A stretch of 64,000 bases of DNA. Source: Asterias rubens (lineage: Eukaryota > Echinodermata > Asteroidea > Forcipulatida > Asteriidae). Under the pieces are notes generated by a model. That model ran no database searches, was not told the origin of the DNA, and saw only the letters and a program-made list of their open reading frames with translations. Numbering within the stretch: position 1 is the stretch's first letter; each line of letters begins with the position of its first letter. The DNA lies in NCBI RefSeq assembly GCF_902459465.1, contig NW_022985712.1, forward strand, positions 119,359 through 183,358. Direction: 5' to 3'. Positions 37,810 to 47,320 of this stretch are shown here, in pieces. A program made the position numbers and the translations under genes.

Positions 37810-37856
37810 GTCTACGGCACCCAGTATTCCCATTAGACTGGGCCTGCGCTGCTTAA
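37810..37856 (-). pseudogene. Truncated terminal 5S copy
   Basis: Only the 3' part of a 5S gene remains. It belongs to the deletion class with cccattagactggg (lacking the ccaagtactg stretch), seen internally near 18026, 21435 and 23211. It breaks off after gcttaa into the 47/48-bp repeat. Confidence 0.85.
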
Positions 37857-38250
37857 TAGGTGTGCAAAAAGGGGTTTCAACAACGGGCTAAGAACGTGAT
37901 TATTATGTCTGCAAAAAGGGGGTGTCCACAACCAGTTAATAACGTGATTATTAGGTGTGCAATAAGCAGTTTCAAAAACCGGTTAAGAACGTGATTATTA
38001 GGTATGCAAAAAGGGAGTTCGTATGACGGGATAATCACGTCACTATTGGGTATTCAAAAAGGGGTTTCTACAACCAGTTAATAACTTGATTTAATAGGTA
38101 TGCAAAAACGAGTTCATATGACGAGATCATCAAGTTATTATTAAATCTGAAAAGACCTTATTCTCAAACAGAACAAGAACGTGATTATCAGGTGTCCAAA
38201 ACACGTCGATAAACCACCGGCAAATAACGTGATTATGTAAGGAAATTTCC
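37857..38250. repeat. 47/48-bp degenerate tandem repeat at array edge
   Basis: Landmarks of the gcaaaaagggg type recur at about 37864, 37911, 37959, 38006, 38054 and 38102, with aacgtgattatta between them. The copies degrade toward 38250. There is no coding potential. Confidence 0.8.
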
Positions 38251-39470
38251 GGTGTATCTTCATCAAGATTTTCCCGTGTTGCAAAAACAAGTTTTTGTAC
38301 AGCGGGTATTTTACGTGATTTTCCAGTCCGGATTGTACGTTTTTGAGGATCGGACTGGTAACGTAATTATGAGAGTGAAAATCAAGTGACATTCACGCGC
38401 AGGGGTAAACTTGAATATTACGGACAAACGCATTAACGTCTATCCCGTGGGTTTTACGTTTTTTTTTAAACACGTAATTCACACCTAACCAATTCTTGAA
38501 TTTCGCGTGTCTCTCACGTGTTTTTCACGTTCTTTTGTTTAGTGGTTTATTCGGTAAATGTTGGCAAATTAGCAGCCTCTTTAACCATCATTTCGAGAGA
38601 AATCGAATGATACTGAGAAGACTCTTTCAAGTTTTTGTTAAGGAATTGTCAAATGTATATTACGTTATTTGACTTAACAAATATTTATATTCATCAAAAG
38701 CAGCATTCAAATTCGCAGGTGTTTTTGAGGCTAGATATTCGACGTGGTTTATACCTTGATGAAGGAAACACTAATGCCTTTCAAGGGACCACCATTACTT
38801 GCCCATTCTCACATGCTTTTATTCTGTGAGGATTGGTCAATTGTTAACAACATATTTTTTATTAAAAACACTGCAACATTTTTTGTTTGTTTTATGGATT
38901 AATTTATTTATTTGATTCTTTCAGCTGCAGGAATTTCTCATGCAATTATCAACATTTTCCTTTACAGGGTCTTAATTGTTTAAATAATTGTTTAATGCTA
39001 GGTTCAGCTCGAAGAAAAATATTTAAAAAAGTAGTTACAGGAACACTCAGGAACACTCAAGAGATCTGTAAACATACATAAAGTGGAAATTATACTTTCT
39101 AATTCAACTAGTTTCTTATTTTCCCTATTACCTCTACACGTCACAAGCAACTTGCAATACAACATTAAATACTCTTTTATTAATGTAATTTATCTTGATG
39201 GGAACCCTGTAAAGCAATGATTGAACAATGCTTACTCTTTATCTTAAAGTTATTGTACAATATTATTGGCAAAGATCTTTTTGTTGAAAAGCTTACTGGT
39301 TGTTAAGTTCACATTTGAACTATTTTTTTGTCTCAGAAATGAAGTTTGTTAATATCAAGAACTACATGAATGGCAACTTACCATCGGCAACTGAGCAAAA
39401 AGTACCCAACATTGTTACAAAAAAAATTACCTGAAAAGTCCTATCTAGATTGTGTTTTTTTCTAGTAAAA
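38251..39470. other. AT-rich stretch, nothing recognised
   Basis: Some acgtg-rich sequence continues to about 38530, possibly decayed repeat. Beyond that I see no supported gene, RNA or terminal repeat. Short open frames are unremarkable. Confidence 0.5.
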
Positions 39471-39673
39471 CCAGGTTCATACTTCCTGCGAATGTGAATG
39501 CGAAACGAATGTTGATATCAAAAGTTCACAAATAATTTGCAGAGGTTGAATTGTGTGAATATTGCGTAGTGCGAATATTGAGTTGTGCGAATACCGCAGC
39601 GGAAACAGAGTTGTGATGTAAAATTCACGTAAATTCGGTATCGAATTCACATCCGCAGGAAGTATGAACCAGG
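39471..39673. mobile_element. MITE-like element, ~30-bp inverted ends
   Basis: The left end ccaggttcatacttcctgcg and the right end, whose complement reads cctggttcatacttcctgcg, are inverted copies extending about 30 bp with a few mismatches. The 203-bp interior has gcgaatattg-type short repeats and no coding potential. Confidence 0.75.
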
Positions 39674-39801
39674 CTTGAGGCTTTAGATTTAAACTAAAAA
39701 AATATTCAGAAAGATAAAGTCACAAGCATGCAAAAGTTTCAACTGAATTTGGGGTCTGTTAGCTTTAGAAAAAAACAGCAAAACCTTTCATTTAGTACGA
39801 G

Positions 39802-40430
39802 CATGGAGGAAGGAAGAGAAGGAGCTCAAACGACCCGCACAACCGTAGAGTAACAAAAGAATACCCTGACAATGCCCCTGTCTGACCAGTGGAAAAAGAT
39901 AGGAGACCTCCAGCTGGACGGCCGATTAACGAGCAGGATTAGATCTCTTTGTACAGAACGTGCGGTACCGCCGCTCTGCACCGTTGCCTTCGTGTAAAGT
40001 TGAATCATTTGAGACAAGAATTGTGAATATACACGTTTTCATTTACCGTTTGTGTTGTTTCACTGAAACATCATGGCATATTTCTACATTTTTTGTGACT
40101 TTCCGGTCACTAGCGGTGGAACAAAATTGGGGTATAGGCACACGAGGGTGGTTGGTATTCAATTGTGTTAATCGTTATAAGGTGTACAGTAGCGTCCCAA
40201 AATTTTATCGCGACTCAAAAAAATAGTTTTTCCTCTGTTGTATCCATACGACATACGACGCCATAGTTTGGCGAAGAACCAAGTGCGCACGCGCAAATTC
40301 ACACACGCCAGGTCGCCTATTGTTTGAGTAAGGTATGCGGGTGATTACGAGATGTTGTTAAACGATGCAGTACCACGGGTTCGACTTTTGAAGTCCATTC
40401 GTTCGAGCTCCTTCTCTTTCTTCCTCCATG
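39802..40430. mobile_element. 629-bp element, 26-bp inverted ends, 7-bp duplication
   Basis: The ends catggaggaag...ggagctc at 39802-39827 and their complement at 40405-40430 match at 25 of 26 positions. Both sides are flanked by gtacgag (39795-39801 and 40431-40437), an apparent target duplication. CATG ends and a 7-8-bp duplication recall P-type or hAT-type elements. The interior encodes no transposase, so it would be non-autonomous. Confidence 0.75.
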
Positions 40431-41340
40431 GTACGAGGTACTTAAGTGTCTTGTAAGAAGGTACTGTGACGAGATTGTGTGGACCGGCACAAGTCTAATC
40501 TGCCTTATTTAGTAAGGGTCACAAAATTGTGTTGTGTAAGATGGTCGAAGAGGTCAGCAGCGGGAGTGGCAGGTCTTAGAGACCACTCTGGTAGCAGCGG
40601 GCTTGTCGCTGGGCAGGGACACGCAGGCCGCGGCCAATCACGGGGTGGTTGGGCGGGGTCTGAGTGTCCATGCGGGGCGATCATGCACACACAGCGGCAT
40701 GGTTTTTTCGGGCTGCTGCCAGGGAATCCGTCAGAGTTTTTTGGCAAGCGATCAAGCAACAAGTGTTATTTGGGGATTAGCGTTGAAATAGTGTCTTTTG
40801 GAAACGGAATAAGAAAGTTATTCTTTTTGACAGGCGAAATACGGGATTTTGTGCTGATAATTTATGTGATCTTTGTGTTTGGATGCTATTTCCAGCCAGA
40901 ATTTGGGTGAGTTACTAGCTATTTTTATCCAGCGAAACTCTCGTGCTGTCTCCGATCTTAGGTCAGGGTCCCGTTATTAATTTATTGTGTAACTTGTTGA
41001 GTGCATTGTTCCGTTGCGGTCCAGTATATCGTGTCGGTATTGATTTAATTGCTGCGTGAATTGTTTGCTCACGATTGTGTGGCTGAGATTTTGAGTATCC
41101 TTTTCAGAATAGTTGTGACGAAGTGGCAGCTGATAGTTGAGTTCGCAGAGAACTTGGATGGCCCAGCGTCGATCACAGAGATTGACCGTGAGTTGACCCT
41201 CTGGGTTGACGAGTAGCCGTTCATTACCAGTTGAGTAGTCTAGCTAATTTGGTGACTTGAATAGAGACGCAGCAAAATAATCGGCGTGCTTGCGCGTGCA
41301 TTTTGATTGCTAAATATTCTACTGCATATTTGATGGCTCC
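40431..41340. other. GC-richer stretch, no supported gene
   Basis: A locally GC-rich, CpG-containing part at about 40550-40700 overlaps open frames on both strands that show no domain. It could be a 5' exon or promoter region of an unseen gene, but nothing supports that directly. Confidence 0.4.
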
Positions 41341-41359
41341 TGCGAGGAAGGCACTCGGG

Positions 41360-41755
41360 AAGAAATAATTTGTTATAAGAGATAAAAGGCCTTGTCAAAG
41401 ACTAGCCTTCACAGTTGGTGTATCTCAACATAAGCATAAAATAACAAACCTGTGAAAATTTGAGCTCAATCGGTCATCGAACTTGCGAGATAATAAAGAA
41501 AGAAAAAACACCCCCTGTCACACGAAGTTGTGTGCGTTTAGATGGTTGATTTCGAGACCTCAAGTTCTTAATCTGAGGTCTCAAAGTCAAATTCGTGGAA
41601 AATTACTTTTTTCTCAAAAACTATGGCACTTCAGAGGGAGCCGTTTCTCACAATGTTTTATACTATCAACCTCTCCCCATTACTCATCACCAAGAAAGGT
41701 TTTATGCCAATAATTATTTTGAGTAATTACCAATAGTGTCCACTGCCTTTAAAGA
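41360..41755. repeat. Dispersed repeat ending gtgtccactgcctttaa
   Basis: The segment from the ggccttgtcaaagactagcc motif to caatagtgtccactgcc resembles a very abundant repeat that I recall from sea-star or related genomes. It contains an internal inverted pair, gagacctcaag...ctgaggtctc, at about 41550-41582. It is noncoding. Family assignment is from memory. Confidence 0.5.
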
Positions 41756-41917
41756 AGAAACTGTGTTATAGTCTTATTTATTTATGTTCTCCCACCCCCA
41801 GTAGAAATATATCCAACCCTGCCCCAGTGCAACAGACAAACAGTCACCGATCGGGCGGTAGATTTCCACCCAAACGAGCCTACATCCTTAGCCCGAGATT
41901 GCTTGTAGTATTCAACA

Positions 41918-42200
41918 GGATATATATTTTGGTCATATAGTGACGCCAGAGGGTGTAGCGACCGATACGAAGAAGATACAGACCATTAGAGATTGGCCTG
42001 TACCGAAGAGTGTGAGGGATGTGGGAGTTTCTTAGGGCTTGCGTCCTACTACAGAAAGTTCATCCGGGGTTTTGCAGAGATAGCTAGCCCCTTGCATGCT
42101 TTGACAGAGAAGTCAAGAGTTTTTGTCAGAGTGCATTTGATGAACTCAAGGGTAGACTCCAAACATCCCCGATACTGTCGTACCTATGGTGGCCCTGAAG
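41918..42200 (+). pseudogene. Gypsy pol fragment (RT thumb to RNase H)
   Basis: In shifting frames the sequence encodes pieces such as YFGHIVTPEGVATDTKK, DWPVPKSVRDV, FLGLASYYRKFIRGFAEIA and PLHALTEK, then FDELKGRLQTSPILSY. That is the standard end of a Ty3/Gypsy reverse transcriptase leading into RNase H. At least two frameshifts break it. It belongs to a different family from the intact Gypsy at 7.3-12.2 kb. The fragment runs straight into the 42-bp repeat array. Confidence 0.8.
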
Positions 42201-42224
42201 GGACATTGCAGCACATCGCAAACG

Positions 42225-42935
42225 TGTGCGCATACGTTTGCGATATCGTGAAACAAATCGCGAATATGTGCGCACACGTATGCAATGTCGTAGAATAAAT
42301 CGCGAATATGTGCGCACACGTATGCAATGTCGTGAACCAAATCGCGAATGTGTGCGCATACGTATGCAATGTCGTGAACCAAATCGCGAATGTGTGCGCA
42401 CACGTATGCAATGTCGTGAACCAAATCGCGAATGTGTGCGCACACGTATGCAATGTCGTGAACCAAATCGCGAATGTGTGCGCACACGTATGCAATGTCG
42501 TGAACCAAATCGCGAATGTGTGCGCACACGTATGCAATGTGTGAACCAAATCACGAATGTGTGCGCACACGTATGCAATGTCGTGAACCAAATCGCGAAT
42601 GTGTGCGCACACGTATGCAATGTCGTAGAATAAATCGCGAATATGTGCGCACACGTATGCAATGTCGTGAACCAAATCGCGAATGTGTGCGCATACGTAT
42701 GCAATGTCGTGGACCAAATCGCGAATGTGTGCGCACACGTATGCAATGTCGTGAACCAAATCGCGAATGTGTGCGCACACGTATGCAATGTCGTGAACCA
42801 AATCGCGAATGTGTGCGCACACGTATGCAATGTGTGAAACAAATCGCGAATGTGTGTGCACACGGTATGCAATGTCGTGAACCAATTCGCGAATATGTGC
42901 GCACTCGTCTGCGAATATATTCGCGATGTCGTGAA
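42225..42935. repeat. 42-bp minisatellite array, first copy
   Basis: About 16-17 units of exactly 42 bp, with landmarks tcgcgaatgtgtgcgcacac, gtatgcaatgtcgtg and aaccaaa. Each unit carries the perfect palindrome GTGTGCGCACAC and a TCGCGA palindrome. Because 42 is divisible by 3 and the unit lacks stops in several frames, long open frames appear on both strands. I treat these as compositional, not genes. Confidence 0.92.
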
Positions 42936-43025
42936 TGTTATTGCATACCATTGTCGCATACCTTTGGGGTGATGTCATAGTTGCGAACAATGTGTTAGTG
43001 AACTAGGGAGTATGCAAGTGGCCCT

Positions 43026-43124
43026 GGGGCCGATTTCACAAAGCAATAAAATTCATCGCAAGACAAATTTTCAGTATCACCATAGTGATTTGTATTGTGA
43101 CATAACACTTTACTTAGCAACTGC
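43026..43124. mobile_element. Truncated MITE copy
   Basis: This matches the first ~99 bp of the MITE at 44056-44203 and then breaks off at the duplication boundary (aactgc joined to atgctttg). Confidence 0.8.
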
Positions 43125-43254
43125 ATGCTTTGACAGAGAAGTCAAGAGTTTTTGTCAGAGTGCATTTGATGAACTCAAGGGTAGACTCCAAACATCCCCG
43201 ATACTGTCGTACCTATGGTGGCCCTGAAGGGACATTGCAGCACATCGCAAACGT

Positions 43255-43965
43255 GTGCGCATACGTTTGCGATATCGTGAAACAACTCGCGAATATGTGC
43301 GCACACGTATGCAATGTCGTAGAATAAATCGCGAATATGTGCGCACACGTATGCAATGTCGTGAACCAAATCGCGAATGTGTGCGCATACGTATGCAATG
43401 TCGTGAACCAAATCGCGAATGTGTGCGCACACGTATGCAATGTCGTGAACCAAATCGCGAATGTGTGCGCACATGTATGCAATGTCGTGAACCAAATCGC
43501 GAATGTGTGCGCACACGTATGCATGTCGTGAACCAAATCGCGAATGTGTGCGCACACGTATGCAATGTCGTGAACCAAATCACGAATGTGTGCGCACACG
43601 TATGCAATGTCGTGAACCAAATCGCGAATGTGTGCGCACACGTATGCAATGTCGTAGAATAAATCGCGAATATGTGCGCACACGTATGCAATGTCGTGAA
43701 CCAAATCGCGAATGTGTGCGCATACGTATGCAATGTCGTGGACCAAATCGCGAATGTGTGCGCACACGTATGCAATGTCGTGAACCAAATCGCGAATGTG
43801 TGCGCACACGTATGCAATGTCGTGAACCAAATCGCGAATGTGTGCGCACACGTATGCAATGTCGTGAAACAAATCGCGAATGTGTGTGCACACGGTATGC
43901 AATGTCGTGAACCAATTCGCGAATATGTGCGCACTCGTCTGCGAATATATTCGCGATGTCGTGAA
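43255..43965. repeat. 42-bp minisatellite array, second copy
   Basis: About 16 units closely matching the first array in order, including the same rare variants (gtagaataaatcgc, gtggaccaaa, cacacggtatgc). A few indels differ, such as gtatgcatgtcgtg at about 43520 here. Confidence 0.92.
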
Positions 43966-44055
43966 TGTTATTGCATACCATTGTCGCATACCTTTGGGGT
44001 GATGTCATAGTTGCGAACAATGTGTTAGTGAACTAGGGAGTATGCAAGTGGCCCT

Positions 44056-44203
44056 GGGGCCGATTTCACAAAGCAATAAAATTCATCGCAAGACAAATTT
44101 TCAGTATCACCATAGTGATTTGTATTGTGACATAACACTTTACTTAGCAACTGCGATTGATTTGCAGTTACGATCAATTTGAGATCTTTGTGAAATCGGC
44201 CCC
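44056..44203. mobile_element. MITE with ggggccgatttcac ends, complete
   Basis: The ends ggggccgatttcacaaag and ctttgtgaaatcggcccc are exact inverted copies around a 148-bp noncoding body. It lies at the right end of the duplicated module. Confidence 0.85.
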
Positions 44204-44207
44204 TGGT

Positions 44208-46107
44208 CCCATTTGTATACCAAAGACATTCAATGCAGGAGCTTGGGTACCAGGCAGGTACATTGTGTGGCCACTCTATGTGCAGCCGCCATCTACCGTG
44301 TGATGTTCAATCGTTCAGCATCATCAAAAAACAAAAAGTCAAGGTCCATGTGAACAATCGTCGGACTATTTTCAAAATGACCACCGGTACAATGGTTAGT
44401 AGTTATTTATTTATTTTAAATATTAGACAATTTATTTAAAATCCTTTACTCTTTAATTAACGCCAGTTGAAGAAAGGTTCTGCCCCATTTTCGGACAAAA
44501 CAATAATAACGATGGTAGGCCCTATAATAATAATACGTACGTCGGATGGCCGCTCGTTACTTACCATGGAGGTATGCTTACACTTACAGAATAATTGTTG
44601 TAATTTGTCTCACCCATGAGTATTACGTTACTTACAGCTACTGACCAGCGCAGAAGTGGGTCATTCACTTTAAATACTTAACCAAGTTTCCTTTGTTTGT
44701 ATTGAAAATGTGTATCATGTAGTCATGGTCGGTCATCCATTCTAAAGTATTCACCACTCACATTCACAATAGTTACTGTACACACATTTACATTGTAGTC
44801 GATAATGCCAGTGCAACTGTTTTTCCTGAATTAACGTATTATAAAAAGCACAAAATTTTAAAAAACAATTAGAAATATTCTTACTGAATGAACGTGTCAG
44901 AATGAGCAACATTATAACTTACGGCACAATAACCGAGAGCATTCAGTGAGAATTTACAACAGATTTTCGTAAGAATGTCATTTTTGGGCACATATATTCA
45001 GAAAAATATATATTGTTACAGTTGTCTATTAACTTTAAGGCTCATGTGTGAGACTTACATTCTGGAAGTACATCAAGGCATTATGATTTTGGCCTACATG
45101 TAGGTATTATACCTGTATTCTAGTTGAAAACATTCTGTTTTCAGACCACTTGCTGTGTACATTCTCTCTACCTTTCTGAACATTATTATTAAGTCGGAAA
45201 GGGGAGCCTAGCTAGGTCTCATGATCATGATGATGAAGTGGTGGTCTGAAACGGACATTTTTATTTTTTATTTTAGAATCAACAGGCGAGCCTATGCTAT
45301 GCCCTCATAATCTTGTTAAATGTTAGGCCTACTGTTTTTCTGCCTGATGAAAAATAAAACATTTTAGATTTAAACAGTAGCCCAGAAATGGTAGCTTAAT
45401 CGATACTATATTACTATAAACATGGCTGAGTAGATATATTGACCTCACTGAGGCTGACGAATCAACTTTGAAGTTGAGTTGTCATGGCCTTGTTTTTCAC
45501 ACTAGCTACACACTGGCCAATCAACTTCAAGCAGTCATGAGCGATGAATGCTTGTGACTTTCCCCAACATCTCCTTCTCCACCATCTCATTGTCAAAATG
45601 TTATTGGCATTGTTAACAATTTGATGTTTTTCCCCCATTTAAATCAAACAGATTTGTTGGGTACTCATTGTTCTTCCATGTTGCGTGGAAGGTGTCTTAC
45701 CCAACTATACTCCAGCACTTGATGCTTTGATACCAACACAAACAGAAGACTGTATCCTTGAATAATTAACATTTAACAGATTCGTGTTCCTGAAATGTTT
45801 ATTAATAGCTTAAATAATTTTGTTCAGTTCATGTAGTTTAAATGGACAGCGATAACCTAATCCTAAAGCAAACTTCTCAAAATCGTTCATATATTTGTAC
45901 TGCCTTGATGATCAATACCGAATTTGTTTTGCATTGTGGGTAGATTCTTGTATGTTGAAAATGAGCATGCTATGCATACTGTCTTAACAGGAACAGTTAT
46001 GCAGATAGGTTAGACAAAAAGTGGAAATGTTTATTAGTTTTAATGTATTTTTTATCAATTGAAATGATTTGTTTTCCTTATCAAAATATGCTTTTCAAAT
46101 TCTTCAG
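44208..46107. other. Intergenic stretch, nothing recognised
   Basis: AT-rich with no supported exon, RNA or terminal repeat. Earlier exons of the integrase-like gene that starts being visible at 46108 could lie here, but I could not find one with good borders. Confidence 0.4.
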
Positions 46108-47273
46108 CTCATCATGAGATACTTCTTGGCTGGATATACTGTTCCTGCCATCTGTGCCTTCTTATTTTACAAACACGGCATCCGAAAAAGGTTGGTGGTT
46201 TAAATTAGTTCTGCCACAGAAAATCAAATCCATTTCATGAACAATTTAAAGAAACATTACTTTAATTTTGTTTACATTAATCAGTGCTTTCTAAAGCTTT
46301 CAACCACACATCCTTTTTGCAAGGTATAAAAGCTTTCATAAAAGCACTATGCAATTTACATATTAATATTGGGGCACATGGTATGTTATATCTTTTATGT
46401 TTTTCAGTGAGCGACATCTGAAGAGAATTCTCAAGAGAATGGGATGAAAGCGAAGGCGGCAAGAGTCAAACCCACAGGATATAATACATGCATTGTTGGT
46501 GAGTTGACCATGTGCAGGACAATTTAACCCTTTAAAAAAACTCTTTTTATTAAACAGTTTGAGAAGTCACAGCATCCTTAAAAAAGAGGTGAGATCTTCC
46601 ATTTGTAGAGATTTTAGAACACACTTGCCCATTTTAATGTATATGAAAAATCCACAAACTTGTGTCAGCGCTCACTCTTTTTTTCAATTATTGTGATTTA
46701 CATTTCAACCTATAGACAGAATTGGATGGTAGTGGTTCTTGTTGTGGGTACCGAGCTATGTGGCAGCGCCTAATGAAAGATCATGGCCTACATGTGAAAA
46801 GGTTGGTTGGTTTGTTATAGTTACTATTAACACCATGATATCATATCTGTCTCTTTTTTAACCAATGTACAAATGTGACTATATGACATTGTAAGATTAT
46901 GCGTCATGATACTTTCCTTTTGCCAGATTGTTGTTCTCTTACAGAGCTATTAAAGGGTTTGGAGTGTTTTTTACACCCTTTTTTTTTTTTTTGGAACTTG
47001 ATGTTTTACATTGTTTACTAAGATGTAGTTGTATCGGTTCCAACCAGTAGTACACTTGCTCTGAATTACACAGGCATTTTTGAAAGTACAATAAAATATT
47101 GTTGTTGGCTGACACCAGTGTTTAAAATTGTCCCATATGTGTAAGTGTTTCAGGCAGGATCAGTTTCAATGTACCGATTTAGTGCTTTTGTAGTTTATGT
47201 AACACTGTGTGTTTTGTATTATATCCTTAAACCTTAAGGGGAACTGATTGGGTAAGTTTTAGGTAAACAAAGA

Positions 47274-47320
47274 CCTCCGGTGTAACATGCTGGTGCTCTA
47301 CCAACTGAGCTATTTAGCCC
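47274..47320 (-). pseudogene. tRNA 5'-half-like fragment
   Basis: The minus strand begins GGGCTAAATAGCTCAGTTGG and continues TAGAGCACC, a perfect D-arm with pol III A box. An anticodon-like loop ATGTTAC follows, but the stem is mispaired and no T-arm or B box is seen. It is probably a tRNA-derived repeat or pseudogene lying in intron 3 of the integrase-like gene. Confidence 0.45.

Larger units (their letters stand above)
15423..37856 (-). rRNA. 5S rRNA tandem array, about 115 units
   Basis: The 22.4-kb block is a head-to-tail array of about 197-bp units, all transcribed from the minus strand: a 118-120-nt 5S gene plus a spacer of about 78 bp. The gene reads GTCTACAGCCATAC... to ...GGGTGCCGTAGAC, so helix I closes with GUCUAC/GUAGAC. 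The internal control region (AAGTTAAGCAGCGTC, then GGATGGGAGACC) is visible in standard copies. After the gene comes TTTCC and then a T7-T9 run, a pol III terminator. A CATAAAG or CATTAAG motif lies about 17 bp upstream of the gene. Unit number is estimated from landmark spacing, not counted by program. Several diverged classes and deletion copies are mixed in, so many units are probably pseudogenes. Confidence 0.95.
42093..44150. repeat. Tandem duplication of a ~1.03-kb module
   Basis: Sequence from tgcatgctttgacag at 42093 recurs at 43122, and tatgcaagtggccctgggg at 43011 recurs at 44041, so the module is repeated at an offset of 1029-1030 bp. Each copy holds the end of the pol fragment, a 42-bp array and part of a MITE. 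Confidence 0.9.

Noticed and set aside
40479-40910. 143-codon plus-strand frame in a GC-rich stretch
   Set aside because: Opposite-strand frame overlaps, composition is simple, and no motif or splice context supports it.
42225-43965. CRISPR-like array
   Set aside because: There are no unique spacers: the whole 42-bp unit is repeated, in a eukaryotic setting with no cas genes.
42126-44020. Frames of up to 277 codons on both strands
   Set aside because: Explained by a stop-poor 42-bp unit divisible by three; several overlapping frames are equally open and an indel between arrays breaks frame.
47274-47320. Functional tRNA gene
   Set aside because: The D-arm is good but the anticodon stem is mispaired and no T-arm or B box follows.
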